Shown here piece after piece: positions 7,683-16,919 of a DNA stretch of 28,865 bases. Location: assembly GCA_937905835.1 (NCBI GenBank), contig CALCXK010000101.1, positions 1-28,865 on the forward strand, given 5' to 3'. Position numbers and translations under genes: made by a program. Source of the DNA: an uncultured Ilumatobacter sp. GTDB taxonomy: Bacteria > Actinomycetota > Acidimicrobiia > Acidimicrobiales > Ilumatobacteraceae. Below the pieces are notes generated by a model. The model did no database searches. It worked only from the letters and a program-made list of their open reading frames with translations, and had not been told where the DNA came from. Numbering within the stretch: position 1 is the first letter of the stretch; each line of letters begins with the position of its first letter.

Positions 7683-8339
7683 TCAGGCAGCAGTGGGTTG
7701 ACGGAACGGCACCACCTTGCCGCGACTCCGGGCACTGCTCGGCGCTGGCGTCGACGCAACGGCCGCGAGCACGACATCACGCGCACCCTGTAGCAGCAGG
7801 GCATCGCGGGCGGCGTGCAGCGTCGCACCGGTCGTGACGACATCGTCGACCACAAGCACAGACGTTCCGGCGACGTCCGGACGAGCAGCGAATTCGGGCG
7901 AATCGAGTCGCTCGGCCCGGGTCCGACCGGTCTGAGCCACTGCTGCTCCGCGCCGATCGAGCAGACGGCGGCAAGGCAGGCCGAGTTGCCGTGCGACGGT
8001 ACGTGCGATTTCTTCACCTTGATCGAATCCACGGTGACGGCGGCGCTTCGCACTCGTTGGGGCCCAGGTGACCGACTCGAGATCGGCGTATCGCCCGCTT
8101 TCGACCAAACGATTGACCAACAGACTGCCGAGATGCCGTGCAACCTGACGCCGGTTGCGGTACTTCAACGACAACACCACGTCACGAGCCCGTCCAACGA
8201 ACGGAACAGCGGCAATGACCCCGTGCTCTTGCGTTTGCGGCAGCCGATCAACGAGTGCAATGCGACAGGTGGTGCAGATCGCAGCCCCCGGTCGCTCGCA
8301 GCCAGCACAACGTGTTTCGAACATCATGTACGCCATCAT
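7683..8339 (-). CDS. ComF family phosphoribosyltransferase-like protein
   Basis: A 218-residue member of the ComF/GntX family, cytoplasmic proteins tied to DNA uptake in competent bacteria but widespread in non-competent ones, where the role is unclear. The N-terminus has a four-cysteine zinc motif (Cys11, Cys14, Cys22, Cys25). The C-terminal half has the type I phosphoribosyltransferase PRPP loop VLVVDDVVTTGATL (161-174). HRGFDQGEEIA (102-112) is another ComF landmark. The start is ambiguous: ATGs occur at 8339, 8336, 8327 and 8324, none with a ribosome binding site or TANNNT box at the usual distance. It lies 76 bases upstream of secA and is divergent from the YczE-like gene. Confidence 0.9.
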   Translation of the reverse strand: MMAYMMFETRCAGCERPGAAICTTCRIALVDRLPQTQEHGVIAAVPFVGRARDVVLSLKYRNRRQVARHLGSLLVNRLVESGRYADLESVTWAPTSAKRRRHRGFDQGEEIARTVARQLGLPCRRLLDRRGAAVAQTGRTRAERLDSPEFAARPDVAGTSVLVVDDVVTTGATLHAARDALLLQGARDVVLAAVASTPAPSSARSRGKVVPFRQPTAA

Positions 8340-8390
8340 GGCGATGGGGTGTCACAGAGTCGGCTCTGCTGCCCCTGCTCCTCCCGTCAC

Positions 8391-8396
8391 TACCAT
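8391..8396 (+). promoter_or_regulatory. Predicted leaderless -10 box of the YczE-like gene
   Basis: TACCAT, 8 bases before ATG 8405, in the 65-base divergent gap with comF. Confidence 0.3.
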
Positions 8397-8404
8397 GCAC
8401 ACCG

Positions 8405-9049
8405 ATGACCGCTCCACTGCCTCTCATTCCTCGGGATCGGTTTCCGGAACGCCTCGCGCGCTGCGTGTTCGGCCTGTTCATGTTCGGCCTGGGCATCTCG
8501 ATGCTCATCGATGCCGAACTTGGTGCAGCCCCGTGGGACGTCTTCCACACCGGTGTCAGCGAGTTGACCGGCATGGGAACTGGACGGATCATCATCATCA
8601 CGGGCATCGCCCTGCTGCTGATCTGGATTCCGCTCCGTGAACGCCCTGGCCTCGGGACCATCCTCAATGCTGTCGAAATCGGCCTCGTCGTCGACCTCAC
8701 CCTCCCGTTGATGCCCGGCACCGACCTCCTCCTTCCCCGTCTGGCATTGATGTTCGGCGGGATTGTCGTGATCGCTGTCGGTTCCGGCTTCTACATCGGT
8801 GCCGGGCTGGGGCCGGGCCCGCGAGACGGCCTGATGACCGGGCTCTCGAAGCGCTCCATCGGCGCGTACTCGATCTCGACTCGCGTTGCGCGCACCTCGG
8901 TCGAGCTCATCGTGCTTGCCGTCGGCATCGCGCTCGGCGGCTCCGTCGGTAGCGGTACCGTTGCGTTCACCATCGGCATCGGCCCCCTTGTCCAAGTCTT
9001 CTTGCCGCGTCTCGCGATGCAGCCCACCACGGACTCCGCACTGGCCTAA
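8405..9049 (+). CDS. YczE/YitT-like integral membrane protein
   Basis: A 214-residue membrane protein resembling the YczE/YyaS family, whose function is not established. The family pattern is visible: LGAAPWDVFHTGVSELTG in the first loop, LLLIWIPLRERPGLGTILN, then GSGFYIGAGLGPGPRDGLM. Five or so hydrophobic segments can be seen. ATG 8405 gives MTAPLPLIPRDRFPERL, a short basic cytoplasmic start right before the first helix; the frame is open upstream but the added residues look non-coding. Alone on plus, it separates the sahH and comF groups and converges with sahH. Confidence 0.85.
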   Translation: MTAPLPLIPRDRFPERLARCVFGLFMFGLGISMLIDAELGAAPWDVFHTGVSELTGMGTGRIIIITGIALLLIWIPLRERPGLGTILNAVEIGLVVDLTLPLMPGTDLLLPRLALMFGGIVVIAVGSGFYIGAGLGPGPRDGLMTGLSKRSIGAYSISTRVARTSVELIVLAVGIALGGSVGSGTVAFTIGIGPLVQVFLPRLAMQPTTDSALA

Positions 9050-9060
9050 AACGCGGCCAG
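9041..9060. terminator. Hairpin between the convergent YczE-like gene and sahH
   Basis: CTGGCC (9041-9046) and GGCCAG (9055-9060) are perfectly complementary with an 8-base loop that contains the YczE-like stop codon. The hairpin could work in both directions between convergent genes, but no T tract follows. Confidence 0.35.
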
Positions 9061-9083
9061 CTCGACGTCGGTCCAACGACTGC

Positions 9084-10565
<1,482 letters not shown>

Positions 10566-10679
10566 TACAGATCCCCTTCGGAGGCATGGTTTCGGAATGC
10601 CACGCACCGGTCGGCGTGTGGCTCTGCGAACCGGGCCGGGGCCTTCAGGCACCGATCGAATCAGCCCGGTGATTCGGTC
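10566..10679 (-). promoter_or_regulatory. Structured leader RNA of ahcY, candidate riboswitch of unrecognised class
   Basis: Reading the minus strand, four hairpins line up before the start codon. P1 (10679-10654) pairs GACCGAATCA with TGATTCGATC, one mismatch, loop CCGGGC. P2 (10653-10638) pairs GGTGCC with GGCCCC, one mismatch, loop TGAA. P3 (10622-10599) has ten positions paired with one mismatch and one G-T, loop GACC. P4 (10584-10573) pairs CCTC with GGGG, which is the ribosome binding site. The P1 loop CCGGGC is fully complementary to GCCCGG (10636-10631), 3' of P2, so a pseudoknot is possible. A -10 box TAGGAT (10690-10685) would start transcription at the base of P1. It does not match the SAH or SAM riboswitch patterns I know. 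Confidence 0.45.
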
Positions 10680-10684
10680 AAGAC

Positions 10685-10690
10685 ATCCTA
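10685..10690 (-). promoter_or_regulatory. Predicted -10 box of ahcY
   Basis: TAGGAT on the minus strand, preceded by GG. It is about 120 bases from the ATG, unlike the leaderless genes around it, which leaves room for the structured leader. No clear -35 box was seen. Confidence 0.4.
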
Positions 10691-10738
10691 CCGGCCCGAA
10701 CCAAGTGGTTGCGGCCAGCAAAGCGGAGTCTCAATTGT

Positions 10739-10753
10739 GGCGGCGAAACCGCC
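10739..10753 (-). terminator. Hairpin after the LDTR-repeat protein gene
   Basis: GGCGG, loop of five, CCGCC, lying 12-27 bases past the stop at 10766. It is a plausible terminator isolating this gene from ahcY, although no U tract follows. Confidence 0.4.
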
Positions 10754-10765
10754 GACGTCGGTTAC

Positions 10766-12253
10766 TCAGTCGGCGAGGACGATGGCGTACACGTCGAGGA
10801 TGTAGTCGACCGAGCCGAAGGCATTGAACGCTTCGATCACGTGCTTGTCGGCGCCGTTGTCGCCATATTTGACGAGCGACATGTTCGGTACTGCTTCGCC
10901 GAGACCGAAGTTGACGTTGGACGCCAACGGACGAGTCGTGAGACCGCCGGGGACCAACTGCAGGTACGAGCCCGACCCAGAAGGGTTTTGCAGGCCGACA
11001 GCGATGAGATCGCCGATGAACCCCTGTTGGCTCGGGCCCTTCTTCTCATTGGCAGCACACTCCGTCGTCGTTGGCGTCGGGCATGGGTTCAAGACGACCG
11101 AAGCAGCGAAGTTCTCAAAACTCCACTCCTCAGTGCTGCCGGCCTGCAGCGGTGCATCATCGAACTCGGCGAGGCGAGTGTCAAATGCTCGGAACGGCGC
11201 CTGCAGCGGTACGACGCGGCCACGGTTGGTTGAAGCATTGACACCGGACTCGAAGTAGCCGAGCACGTCGACCAAGAGGTCCATGTCGCCCGCGTGGTTG
11301 TAGAGGTGGATTTTCCCGTCGTTACCGATCGGCACAATCGCCGTGTTCGCCTTGACGATGCCGGCCGCTGCGTTGGAATTGGAAGTGGATCCCGCGCCCT
11401 TGCCCAGCGGATCGGGTGTGGCGGTAATGTACGTTGCCTTGCTGCCAGCCTTATTGTTGACGAGCGTCAAGTTGACCATGACCGCAGTGATCGACGGATC
11501 ATTGGGCACGATATCGGTGACCTTTGGCTCGACGGCATCAGCGCCGCGGATCTGCAGGGAGAGACTGTCCTTGGGGCCCATGCTCTGGCCTTTTCGGGGA
11601 TTCGGCGATGTGCGGGTATCGAGAATTCGACCCGGAGTGCGGATCACCAGGCGTGAGCCAGCGGTTCCGTACTTCGAGGTTGAAATAAAGCCGACCACGT
11701 CGACGACCACGTTGGCCGTACCGGCGCCATCCATGAACAAGTTGAATGTAATCGAGTTGTCGTCGCCGACGCCGACGATTGCGAGGTTCGGCACGGCCTG
11801 GCCGGGCGAATAGTTGATCAGTGAGGAGACGTCGCCCTTACCGTCTGGGCCCCCGAACGCGAAGCCCTTCGGGTACACAGCCAAATAGCCGTTGCGCGTC
11901 GGATCGACGACCGTAACGGTCGCAACGACAGCCAAGATGTGGTCGGCCTGAGTAGGAAGCTTCCCGCGCCCCAGCGGGTTGAAGTTGAACTCGCCGTCGG
12001 TGATGCTGGTGGTGCCAGTACCAAAACCGGCCGCCTTGGGGCCCTTCGGCGCAACGTCGTTGATGCTCTCGGCGCCGGGGCGCGTGTCCAGGATGCGCGT
12101 CGGCGTGAGCGGATGAAACTCGCCACCCGCGTCGATCGACGTTTGCGCTGACGCCACGCCGGCAGACTGACCACCAACGGCGGTCACCGACCCCAAACTC
12201 GCGCAGACGAGCGCCGCGCCGAACGTCTGTTGCAACCATTTCTTCGAACCCAT
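10766..12253 (-). CDS. Secreted protein with three LDTR modules
   Basis: A 495-residue exported protein of unknown function. The start MGSKKWLQQTFGAALVCASL is a signal peptide with a likely cleavage after VASA. The mature part has three tandem modules of about 145 residues. Each opens with a (L/F)DTR motif (PTRILDTR, GRILDTR, FRAFDTR) and ends in a hydrophobic strand (VVVDVVGFI, LLVDVLGYF, YILDVYAIV). Modules one and three also share (Q/E)AVPN. Similar modules occur in actinobacterial surface proteins; the strand-rich pattern suggests beta-sandwich or propeller blades. The third module has two cysteines (NPCPTP and TECAAN). The start at 12253 is preferred over ATG 12262 because TACAAT lies 7 bases upstream of it, overlapping the other ATG. 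It is likely a single-gene unit. Confidence 0.82.
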   Translation of the reverse strand: MGSKKWLQQTFGAALVCASLGSVTAVGGQSAGVASAQTSIDAGGEFHPLTPTRILDTRPGAESINDVAPKGPKAAGFGTGTTSITDGEFNFNPLGRGKLPTQADHILAVVATVTVVDPTRNGYLAVYPKGFAFGGPDGKGDVSSLINYSPGQAVPNLAIVGVGDDNSITFNLFMDGAGTANVVVDVVGFISTSKYGTAGSRLVIRTPGRILDTRTSPNPRKGQSMGPKDSLSLQIRGADAVEPKVTDIVPNDPSITAVMVNLTLVNNKAGSKATYITATPDPLGKGAGSTSNSNAAAGIVKANTAIVPIGNDGKIHLYNHAGDMDLLVDVLGYFESGVNASTNRGRVVPLQAPFRAFDTRLAEFDDAPLQAGSTEEWSFENFAASVVLNPCPTPTTTECAANEKKGPSQQGFIGDLIAVGLQNPSGSGSYLQLVPGGLTTRPLASNVNFGLGEAVPNMSLVKYGDNGADKHVIEAFNAFGSVDYILDVYAIVLAD

Positions 12254-12260
12254 AGGGAAC

Positions 12261-12266
12261 ATTGTA
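12261..12266 (-). promoter_or_regulatory. Predicted leaderless -10 box of the LDTR protein gene
   Basis: TACAAT on the minus strand, 7 bases before ATG 12253. The alternative ATG at 12262 lies within this hexamer plus one base, so it could not be transcribed from this promoter. Confidence 0.5.
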
Positions 12267-12405
12267 ACCCATTCGTCATAAACTGCAGGTTCACCACACC
12301 CTCACCGGGACGGAACTTTTGTTGCTTCAATCATCGGCAGCGTCTGGACATTCTTGAGTGTCGAAACGGTGACGTGGCAACTCGGGCGATGTACCCCCGG
12401 CAGAG

Positions 12406-12639
12406 TCAGCTGAACGTCGGCGCAATGCGCGCATCGCCGATGACACCCATGATTCGAGCGTGCTCGTCAGCATCGACCGTTGTCGATTCGTCGATCAGCA
12501 TGACCGGGATGTCGTCGCGGATTGCGTAGCTGCGATGTAAACGTGGGTTGTACAGGATGGATTCTGCTTCGAGGTAGTAGAGCGCGCCCTTGTCTTCGGG
12601 GCAGGCGAGAATCTCGAGGAGAGCCGGAGCGAGTGACAT
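12406..12639 (-). CDS. Trm112/YcaR-like small protein
   Basis: A 77-residue protein of the Trm112p-like (UPF0434) family. Landmarks are LLEILACPEDKGALYYL (8-24), YNPRLHRSYAIRDDIPVMLIDES (30-52), the family core with the DDIP(V)ML strand. Eukaryotic Trm112 activates methyltransferases; bacterial roles are not settled. Only one cysteine of the zinc site is kept, which is common in bacterial members. It lies 18 bases after the manB stop with its own -10 box in that gap. The manB-Trm112-ahcY neighbourhood is frequent in actinobacteria. Confidence 0.88.
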   Translation of the reverse strand: MSLAPALLEILACPEDKGALYYLEAESILYNPRLHRSYAIRDDIPVMLIDESTTVDADEHARIMGVIGDARIAPTFS

Positions 12640-12646
12640 GGGGGCA

Positions 12647-12652
12647 AGGCTA
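12647..12652 (-). promoter_or_regulatory. Predicted leaderless -10 box of the Trm112-like gene
   Basis: TAGCCT on the minus strand, 7 bases before ATG 12639, placed in the 18-base gap after the manB stop. Confidence 0.5.
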
Positions 12653-12657
12653 CGGGG

Positions 12658-14022
12658 TCAACTGGTGATCATCGTGAGCAGGTCGGCGACTTTGTCATCG
12701 CAGATATTCCTGTCAGCAGCTTCCAGGTTCAATCGCAGTAACGGCTCGGTGTTCGAGGGGCGGAGGTTGAACCACCAGTCGCCGCAGTCGACGGTGAGGC
12801 CGTCGAGGCGATCCTGATCGTGGTCGCGGTGCGCGTCACTGACCTGTTCGATCACTGCGGCAGCATCATCGACCTCGGTGTTGATTTCACCGCTCGCCGA
12901 GTAGCGCTCCAACGGAGCACGGACCGCTGACAGCGGCCCGCCTGATCGCCCGATTTCGGCCATGACCATCAACGAGGCGATCAAGCCGCTGTCGGCGTTG
13001 AAGTTGCGCGCAAAGTAGTAGTGAGCGGAGTGCTCGCCGCCAAAGACCGCTCCGGTGTCGGCCATGATCTGCTTGATGTAGGAGTGCCCGACTTTGGTCC
13101 GTACCGGCACGCCCCCGTGCTCGGTGACGACCTCGGGAACGCTCTTCGAGCAGATCAGGTTGTGCAAGATCGTTGCGCCCGGCGCACCGCGCAGCGCCGA
13201 AACAGCGAGCAGTGCAGTGGTGGTCGAGCCACTGAGGCCCTCCCCGAGTTCGTCGACGACGAAGACCCGATCGGCGTCACCGTCAAAGGCCAGACCGATG
13301 TCGAAGCCGCCAGCCTTGACCCGTGCACGCAAATCGCGCTGGTTGGCAGGCTGCAGGGGATCTGCCGGATGGTTCGGGAACGTGCCGTCGAGTTCGCCGT
13401 ACATCACCTCGAGTTCGACACTCGGGATGCGTTCCATGACTGCCGGGACCACGAGGCCTCCCATGCCATTGGCTGTGTCGGCGACGACCCGCAGAGTTCC
13501 GATGTCGGCGAGGTCGACGAAGGTGAGTACGTGCTCGGCGAAGTCGCTCAGCACATCGCGCTCGCTGTGCGACCCGGCTGTGGCAGCAGGCTTCGGGCCG
13601 CCGCCCTCGAGCACTTCGTCGGCAACCCGCTTGACGTCGAGCAGTCCGGTGTCGACACCAACCGGGCGAGCTCCTGCCACGCACAGCTTGATCCCGTTGT
13701 ACCCGGCAGGGTTGTGCGACGCGGTGAACATCGCACCGGGCGCATCGAGCACGCCCGAGGCGTAGTACATCAAGTCGGTCGAACCGAGGCCGAGGTCGAT
13801 CACGTCGATGCCCTGGTTCAGGACACCGCGTGAGAACGCCTCGACGAACGCCGGGCCCGAGGGGCGCATATCACGAGCGATAACGATCCGCTCGGCGTTC
13901 GAGTTGGAGCGCAGGAACAAGGCGAAGCCAACTCCGAGGGCGTGGGCGACGTCAGCATTGAGCTGATCGGGCACCGTGCCACGGATGTCGTAGGCCTTGA
14001 CGATCTGATCGAGAACTGACAT
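12658..14022 (-). CDS. manB: Phosphomannomutase/phosphoglucomutase
   Basis: An alpha-D-phosphohexomutase that interconverts sugar 6- and 1-phosphates and so feeds GDP-mannose or UDP-glucose for envelope glycans. The 454-residue product has all four signature loops: TASHNP with phosphoserine Ser102, metal loop DGDADR (247-252), sugar loop GGEHSAH (328-334) and phosphate loop RPSNTEPLLR (421-430). GEHSAH in the sugar loop fits dual mannose/glucose enzymes. The start MSVLDQIVKAYDIRG is standard. TAGCCT ends 9 bases before ATG 14022 and no Shine-Dalgarno is visible. Confidence 0.96.
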   Translation of the reverse strand: MSVLDQIVKAYDIRGTVPDQLNADVAHALGVGFALFLRSNSNAERIVIARDMRPSGPAFVEAFSRGVLNQGIDVIDLGLGSTDLMYYASGVLDAPGAMFTASHNPAGYNGIKLCVAGARPVGVDTGLLDVKRVADEVLEGGGPKPAATAGSHSERDVLSDFAEHVLTFVDLADIGTLRVVADTANGMGGLVVPAVMERIPSVELEVMYGELDGTFPNHPADPLQPANQRDLRARVKAGGFDIGLAFDGDADRVFVVDELGEGLSGSTTTALLAVSALRGAPGATILHNLICSKSVPEVVTEHGGVPVRTKVGHSYIKQIMADTGAVFGGEHSAHYYFARNFNADSGLIASLMVMAEIGRSGGPLSAVRAPLERYSASGEINTEVDDAAAVIEQVSDAHRDHDQDRLDGLTVDCGDWWFNLRPSNTEPLLRLNLEAADRNICDDKVADLLTMITS

Positions 14023-14031
14023 GAAGTTTCG

Positions 14032-14037
14032 AGGCTA
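14032..14037 (-). promoter_or_regulatory. Predicted -10 box of manB
   Basis: TAGCCT on the minus strand, 9 bases before ATG 14022. Confidence 0.5.
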
Positions 14038-14153
14038 GCGAGGTGCTGGCATAAGTGCCCGGGGCCTTGATTTTCCTCGTCGTCTGGACGCTCGAAACCA
14101 CGGTCTTGGGGAGACGCCACATCGCCGGGCATGGTGTCGATGAACAGGTCTGA

Positions 14154-16778
14154 TTACTTCTCATCCGGAATCAGGGGACTCGGCAGATACAGCGGCGTCG
14201 AGTCGACGAGCTCGGGATCAGGTTGCGCTGGCGCCCAAACATCTGGCACCACTGCAACGTCGCCCGAGGCAGCGTCCACGCCGGTGGTGCTGGTCGTGCG
14301 ATTCGGACGCCACGACGGCGACTCGCTAGCGAATTGAAGATCACCACGACGGCGCCAGAAGACGCACAGCCCGATACCCAGCGCGGTGAGTGCGTAGAAG
14401 AACCAATCGACACCGCTCTTCTGGTACTCCAACCGGACGTCGGTACTCGTCGGCACGACCACCATGTGGTTTGGCGAGACGCGGTACGGGCCATCGGCGC
14501 CGCTGACCTGCCAGTTCGGGAAGTAGCTGACTCGAACGAGCACCGGTACACCGATCTGGTCGACGCTGAACTCAACTGATTGCTGCCCGATCTCGATGTC
14601 GGTCACGGCGATCTCCGGCAGCGCGACCGGAATGATGTCTTGAACCGGCAGCACGTAGTCGACGTTGCGACTCCGCTCCCCCGGCTCACCGATGCGGACG
14701 TCCATGTCGATTTCGACATCAATCCGCTGCCAGCTCTCGGGACCTTCATCGGCGGGGAGAGCGGCCCAGTCGTCACGACGCTGAAACCAACTGGTCCCTA
14801 ACTCGAGGTTGCGTTCACGCTGGTCGCCGGCACGCTCGTTGACGATCACGGGCTGCATGGTGAGCGGTTCGACAATACTCGACCCGCTGACCTCGTAAAT
14901 GTCCCACGGTGCCGATGTCGTGATGAAGCGCAACTCGTCCTGCTGGCTGACCTCGGCCTTGGCAGCATCGGTCCGGACCATCAGATAACGGACACCGAGA
15001 TCAAGCATGTGCTGCACGCCGACTTCGGCGTTGTTGTTGGTGTAACGCAGCTCACGGACCGGGTTCGAGGAGCTCTCAGACACTGCAGCCGCGGCAATGA
15101 AGTGGTACGGCGTCGTGCCTGACGCTTCGAAGAACAGGCCCTCCATCGACCCGATGCAGCCGTCGGTCCAGTGCGGCAGCAACATCAGTGCCATCGTCGT
15201 GCCGTATTGACCATTGTCCTTGTTGTTCTCCCACAGCGCACGGCCGCAGCCGTTGGTCTGGCCGATTTCGTCCATCTGTGTGACCACGGCGTTGTATTCG
15301 CGAAACTGGGTCCGGGCTTCGTAGCCGCCCCAGTTGTAGCGAGTCCATCCGTCGGCGACGGCACGGCCCGCATCGGCCGTCTTGCGGAACGGGCCCCACG
15401 CGTACACGCTCGTGGCGACAGTCTCTTCGGTCCCTTCCGTCACGATGACTCGACCGTCGAACGGCAGAGTCTCGTACATGAACCCGAAGACGGTGAGGCA
15501 ACTGAGCCCAATCGCACTGGCGGCGAAAGCGCCTTCGAACGGAGTGAGCTCGTAGCTCGCGAGCCGCCGACGGGCGCCGTTGAAGGCCCACGTGATCAGC
15601 TCGAGCGCACCGATCACCATGAGCATGTAACGCAGTAGGTAGACAAACGGCAAGAGACGCGGGTTCCACAGCAGGCCGATGCCCGGGAGGCTGTCACGGG
15701 TGACATAGACGAGCACGACGAACACCCAGGTGATCACACCAAGCGCCGCGCCGGTCAGATTGCGGCGCATGATCATCGCAAGGAATCCGATGATCGCCAG
15801 GCTGGTGATCACGAAGTCGAGCGCTGTGGTCAGCGGGAAGAACATGTCCCAGAACGAGTCGGTGGAGCTACTCGGTCGGAATCCATACTTCATGTCGGTC
15901 ATGAACTCGTGGCCGAACAGGAATGGGCCGACCCACCAGGCCGACAGCAGCAGCGTGGTGACACCGGTACTCAGGGCGTACCAGGCTCGCTTGGCATCCA
16001 TCCAGATCAGCGACATCACAATGGCGCCGACGGCGACGAAGATCAGCACAATGCCGTGGGACACAGCTGCAAGCGACAGCACCACTGCCGCCGACACACG
16101 GAAGCGGCCAGTGCGGAGACCATGTGCGAGCAAGCCGAAGCCAAACATCGCCAGGGTGAGCGCTATCGAAAACGAGTACTCGCCAGCCATCGTCGATTTG
16201 ACGTTGCCTCCATAGATTTCGAAGCTTTCGTCGAGCAGGAAGCAAAGACCGGCAAACGCGAACAGCTCCGGAATCGGCTGGCGGAACTTGGCAAGGCGAC
16301 CGAAAGTCCAGCAGGCCAAGGGAAAGAGCAGGAGCCCAGATGCGGCCACGATCTTGAAGGCGACGCCATAGGGGACGAATGGCACCGCGTCGAGGAGCAC
16401 GATCGCCAGCGCCGGGATCACCATGTAGAAGCGATACAGCGGGAGGCCGCCGTACCAGTCCATGCTCCATCCACTGAGCTGGAAGTTTGGGAGGAGGTGG
16501 TCGCGAAGGAACGCCGGGGCCCAGACGTGAGCGCCCATATCACCGCCTGTGGGCGTCGTGTTGTCCAGCAGTAGATCGCGGCTTGGAGACAGCGGGTTAA
16601 AGTGGACGATCAGCATCATGATGACCGTCGTGGTCACCAATGTGGCAGAGGTGACCAGCGCCCGGGCGACTCGCTCATTGGTCCACTCACGATTCCACCA
16701 TGCGACCAGGCGGCGGAACACCCGCCGGGCTGCACGTTGACCGAGCGGGACGGTGGGTGGCTTCACATCATCAGTCAT
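14154..16778 (-). CDS. Large polytopic membrane protein, probable GT-C-like envelope glycan enzyme
   Basis: An 874-residue protein of a family seen in actinobacteria under vague names. A basic N-terminus leads to a first helix (about 44-60), then a loop with PTGGDMGAHVWAPAFLRDHL and GWSMDWYGGLPLYRF. This layout, an acidic motif in the first extracytoplasmic loop of a protein with about 12 helices, is that of GT-C glycosyltransferases and YfhO-like proteins, which use lipid-linked sugars. A soluble domain of about 350 residues follows, then a last helix (VDWFFYALTALGIGLCVFWRR) and a disordered cytoplasmic tail. Catalytic function is inferred, not shown. ATG 16778 (MTDDVKPP) is chosen; a GTG at 16817 is also possible and neither has a clear ribosome binding site. 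The frame stays open past the TAA stop. Confidence 0.75.
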   Translation of the reverse strand: MTDDVKPPTVPLGQRAARRVFRRLVAWWNREWTNERVARALVTSATLVTTTVIMMLIVHFNPLSPSRDLLLDNTTPTGGDMGAHVWAPAFLRDHLLPNFQLSGWSMDWYGGLPLYRFYMVIPALAIVLLDAVPFVPYGVAFKIVAASGLLLFPLACWTFGRLAKFRQPIPELFAFAGLCFLLDESFEIYGGNVKSTMAGEYSFSIALTLAMFGFGLLAHGLRTGRFRVSAAVVLSLAAVSHGIVLIFVAVGAIVMSLIWMDAKRAWYALSTGVTTLLLSAWWVGPFLFGHEFMTDMKYGFRPSSSTDSFWDMFFPLTTALDFVITSLAIIGFLAMIMRRNLTGAALGVITWVFVVLVYVTRDSLPGIGLLWNPRLLPFVYLLRYMLMVIGALELITWAFNGARRRLASYELTPFEGAFAASAIGLSCLTVFGFMYETLPFDGRVIVTEGTEETVATSVYAWGPFRKTADAGRAVADGWTRYNWGGYEARTQFREYNAVVTQMDEIGQTNGCGRALWENNKDNGQYGTTMALMLLPHWTDGCIGSMEGLFFEASGTTPYHFIAAAAVSESSSNPVRELRYTNNNAEVGVQHMLDLGVRYLMVRTDAAKAEVSQQDELRFITTSAPWDIYEVSGSSIVEPLTMQPVIVNERAGDQRERNLELGTSWFQRRDDWAALPADEGPESWQRIDVEIDMDVRIGEPGERSRNVDYVLPVQDIIPVALPEIAVTDIEIGQQSVEFSVDQIGVPVLVRVSYFPNWQVSGADGPYRVSPNHMVVVPTSTDVRLEYQKSGVDWFFYALTALGIGLCVFWRRRGDLQFASESPSWRPNRTTSTTGVDAASGDVAVVPDVWAPAQPDPELVDSTPLYLPSPLIPDEK

Positions 16779-16919
16779 ACAACGCAGCCCATTGTGGCAA
16801 ACCGAAGTCGACTCCACGCGTCACTCACTCATTGTTCACGACGCGCCAGGCCGAGCAGCAGAGGTGTTGACGCACTCAGACGACCGCCAGATCATGGCCA
16901 CACGACTGATCCATTGCGG

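Noticed and set aside
10566..10679. Known SAH or SAM riboswitch upstream of ahcY
   Set aside because: The conserved core sequences of the classes I know are not present; reported instead as an unclassified structured leader.
12254..12405. Gene or RNA in the Trm112 to LDTR gap
   Set aside because: Apart from the -10 box near 12261, no open frame with coding character and no stable hairpin was found.
16779..16919. Promoter of the 874-residue membrane protein
   Set aside because: CACAAT and AACAAT lie too far from either possible start and lack the first T; no convincing box was found.
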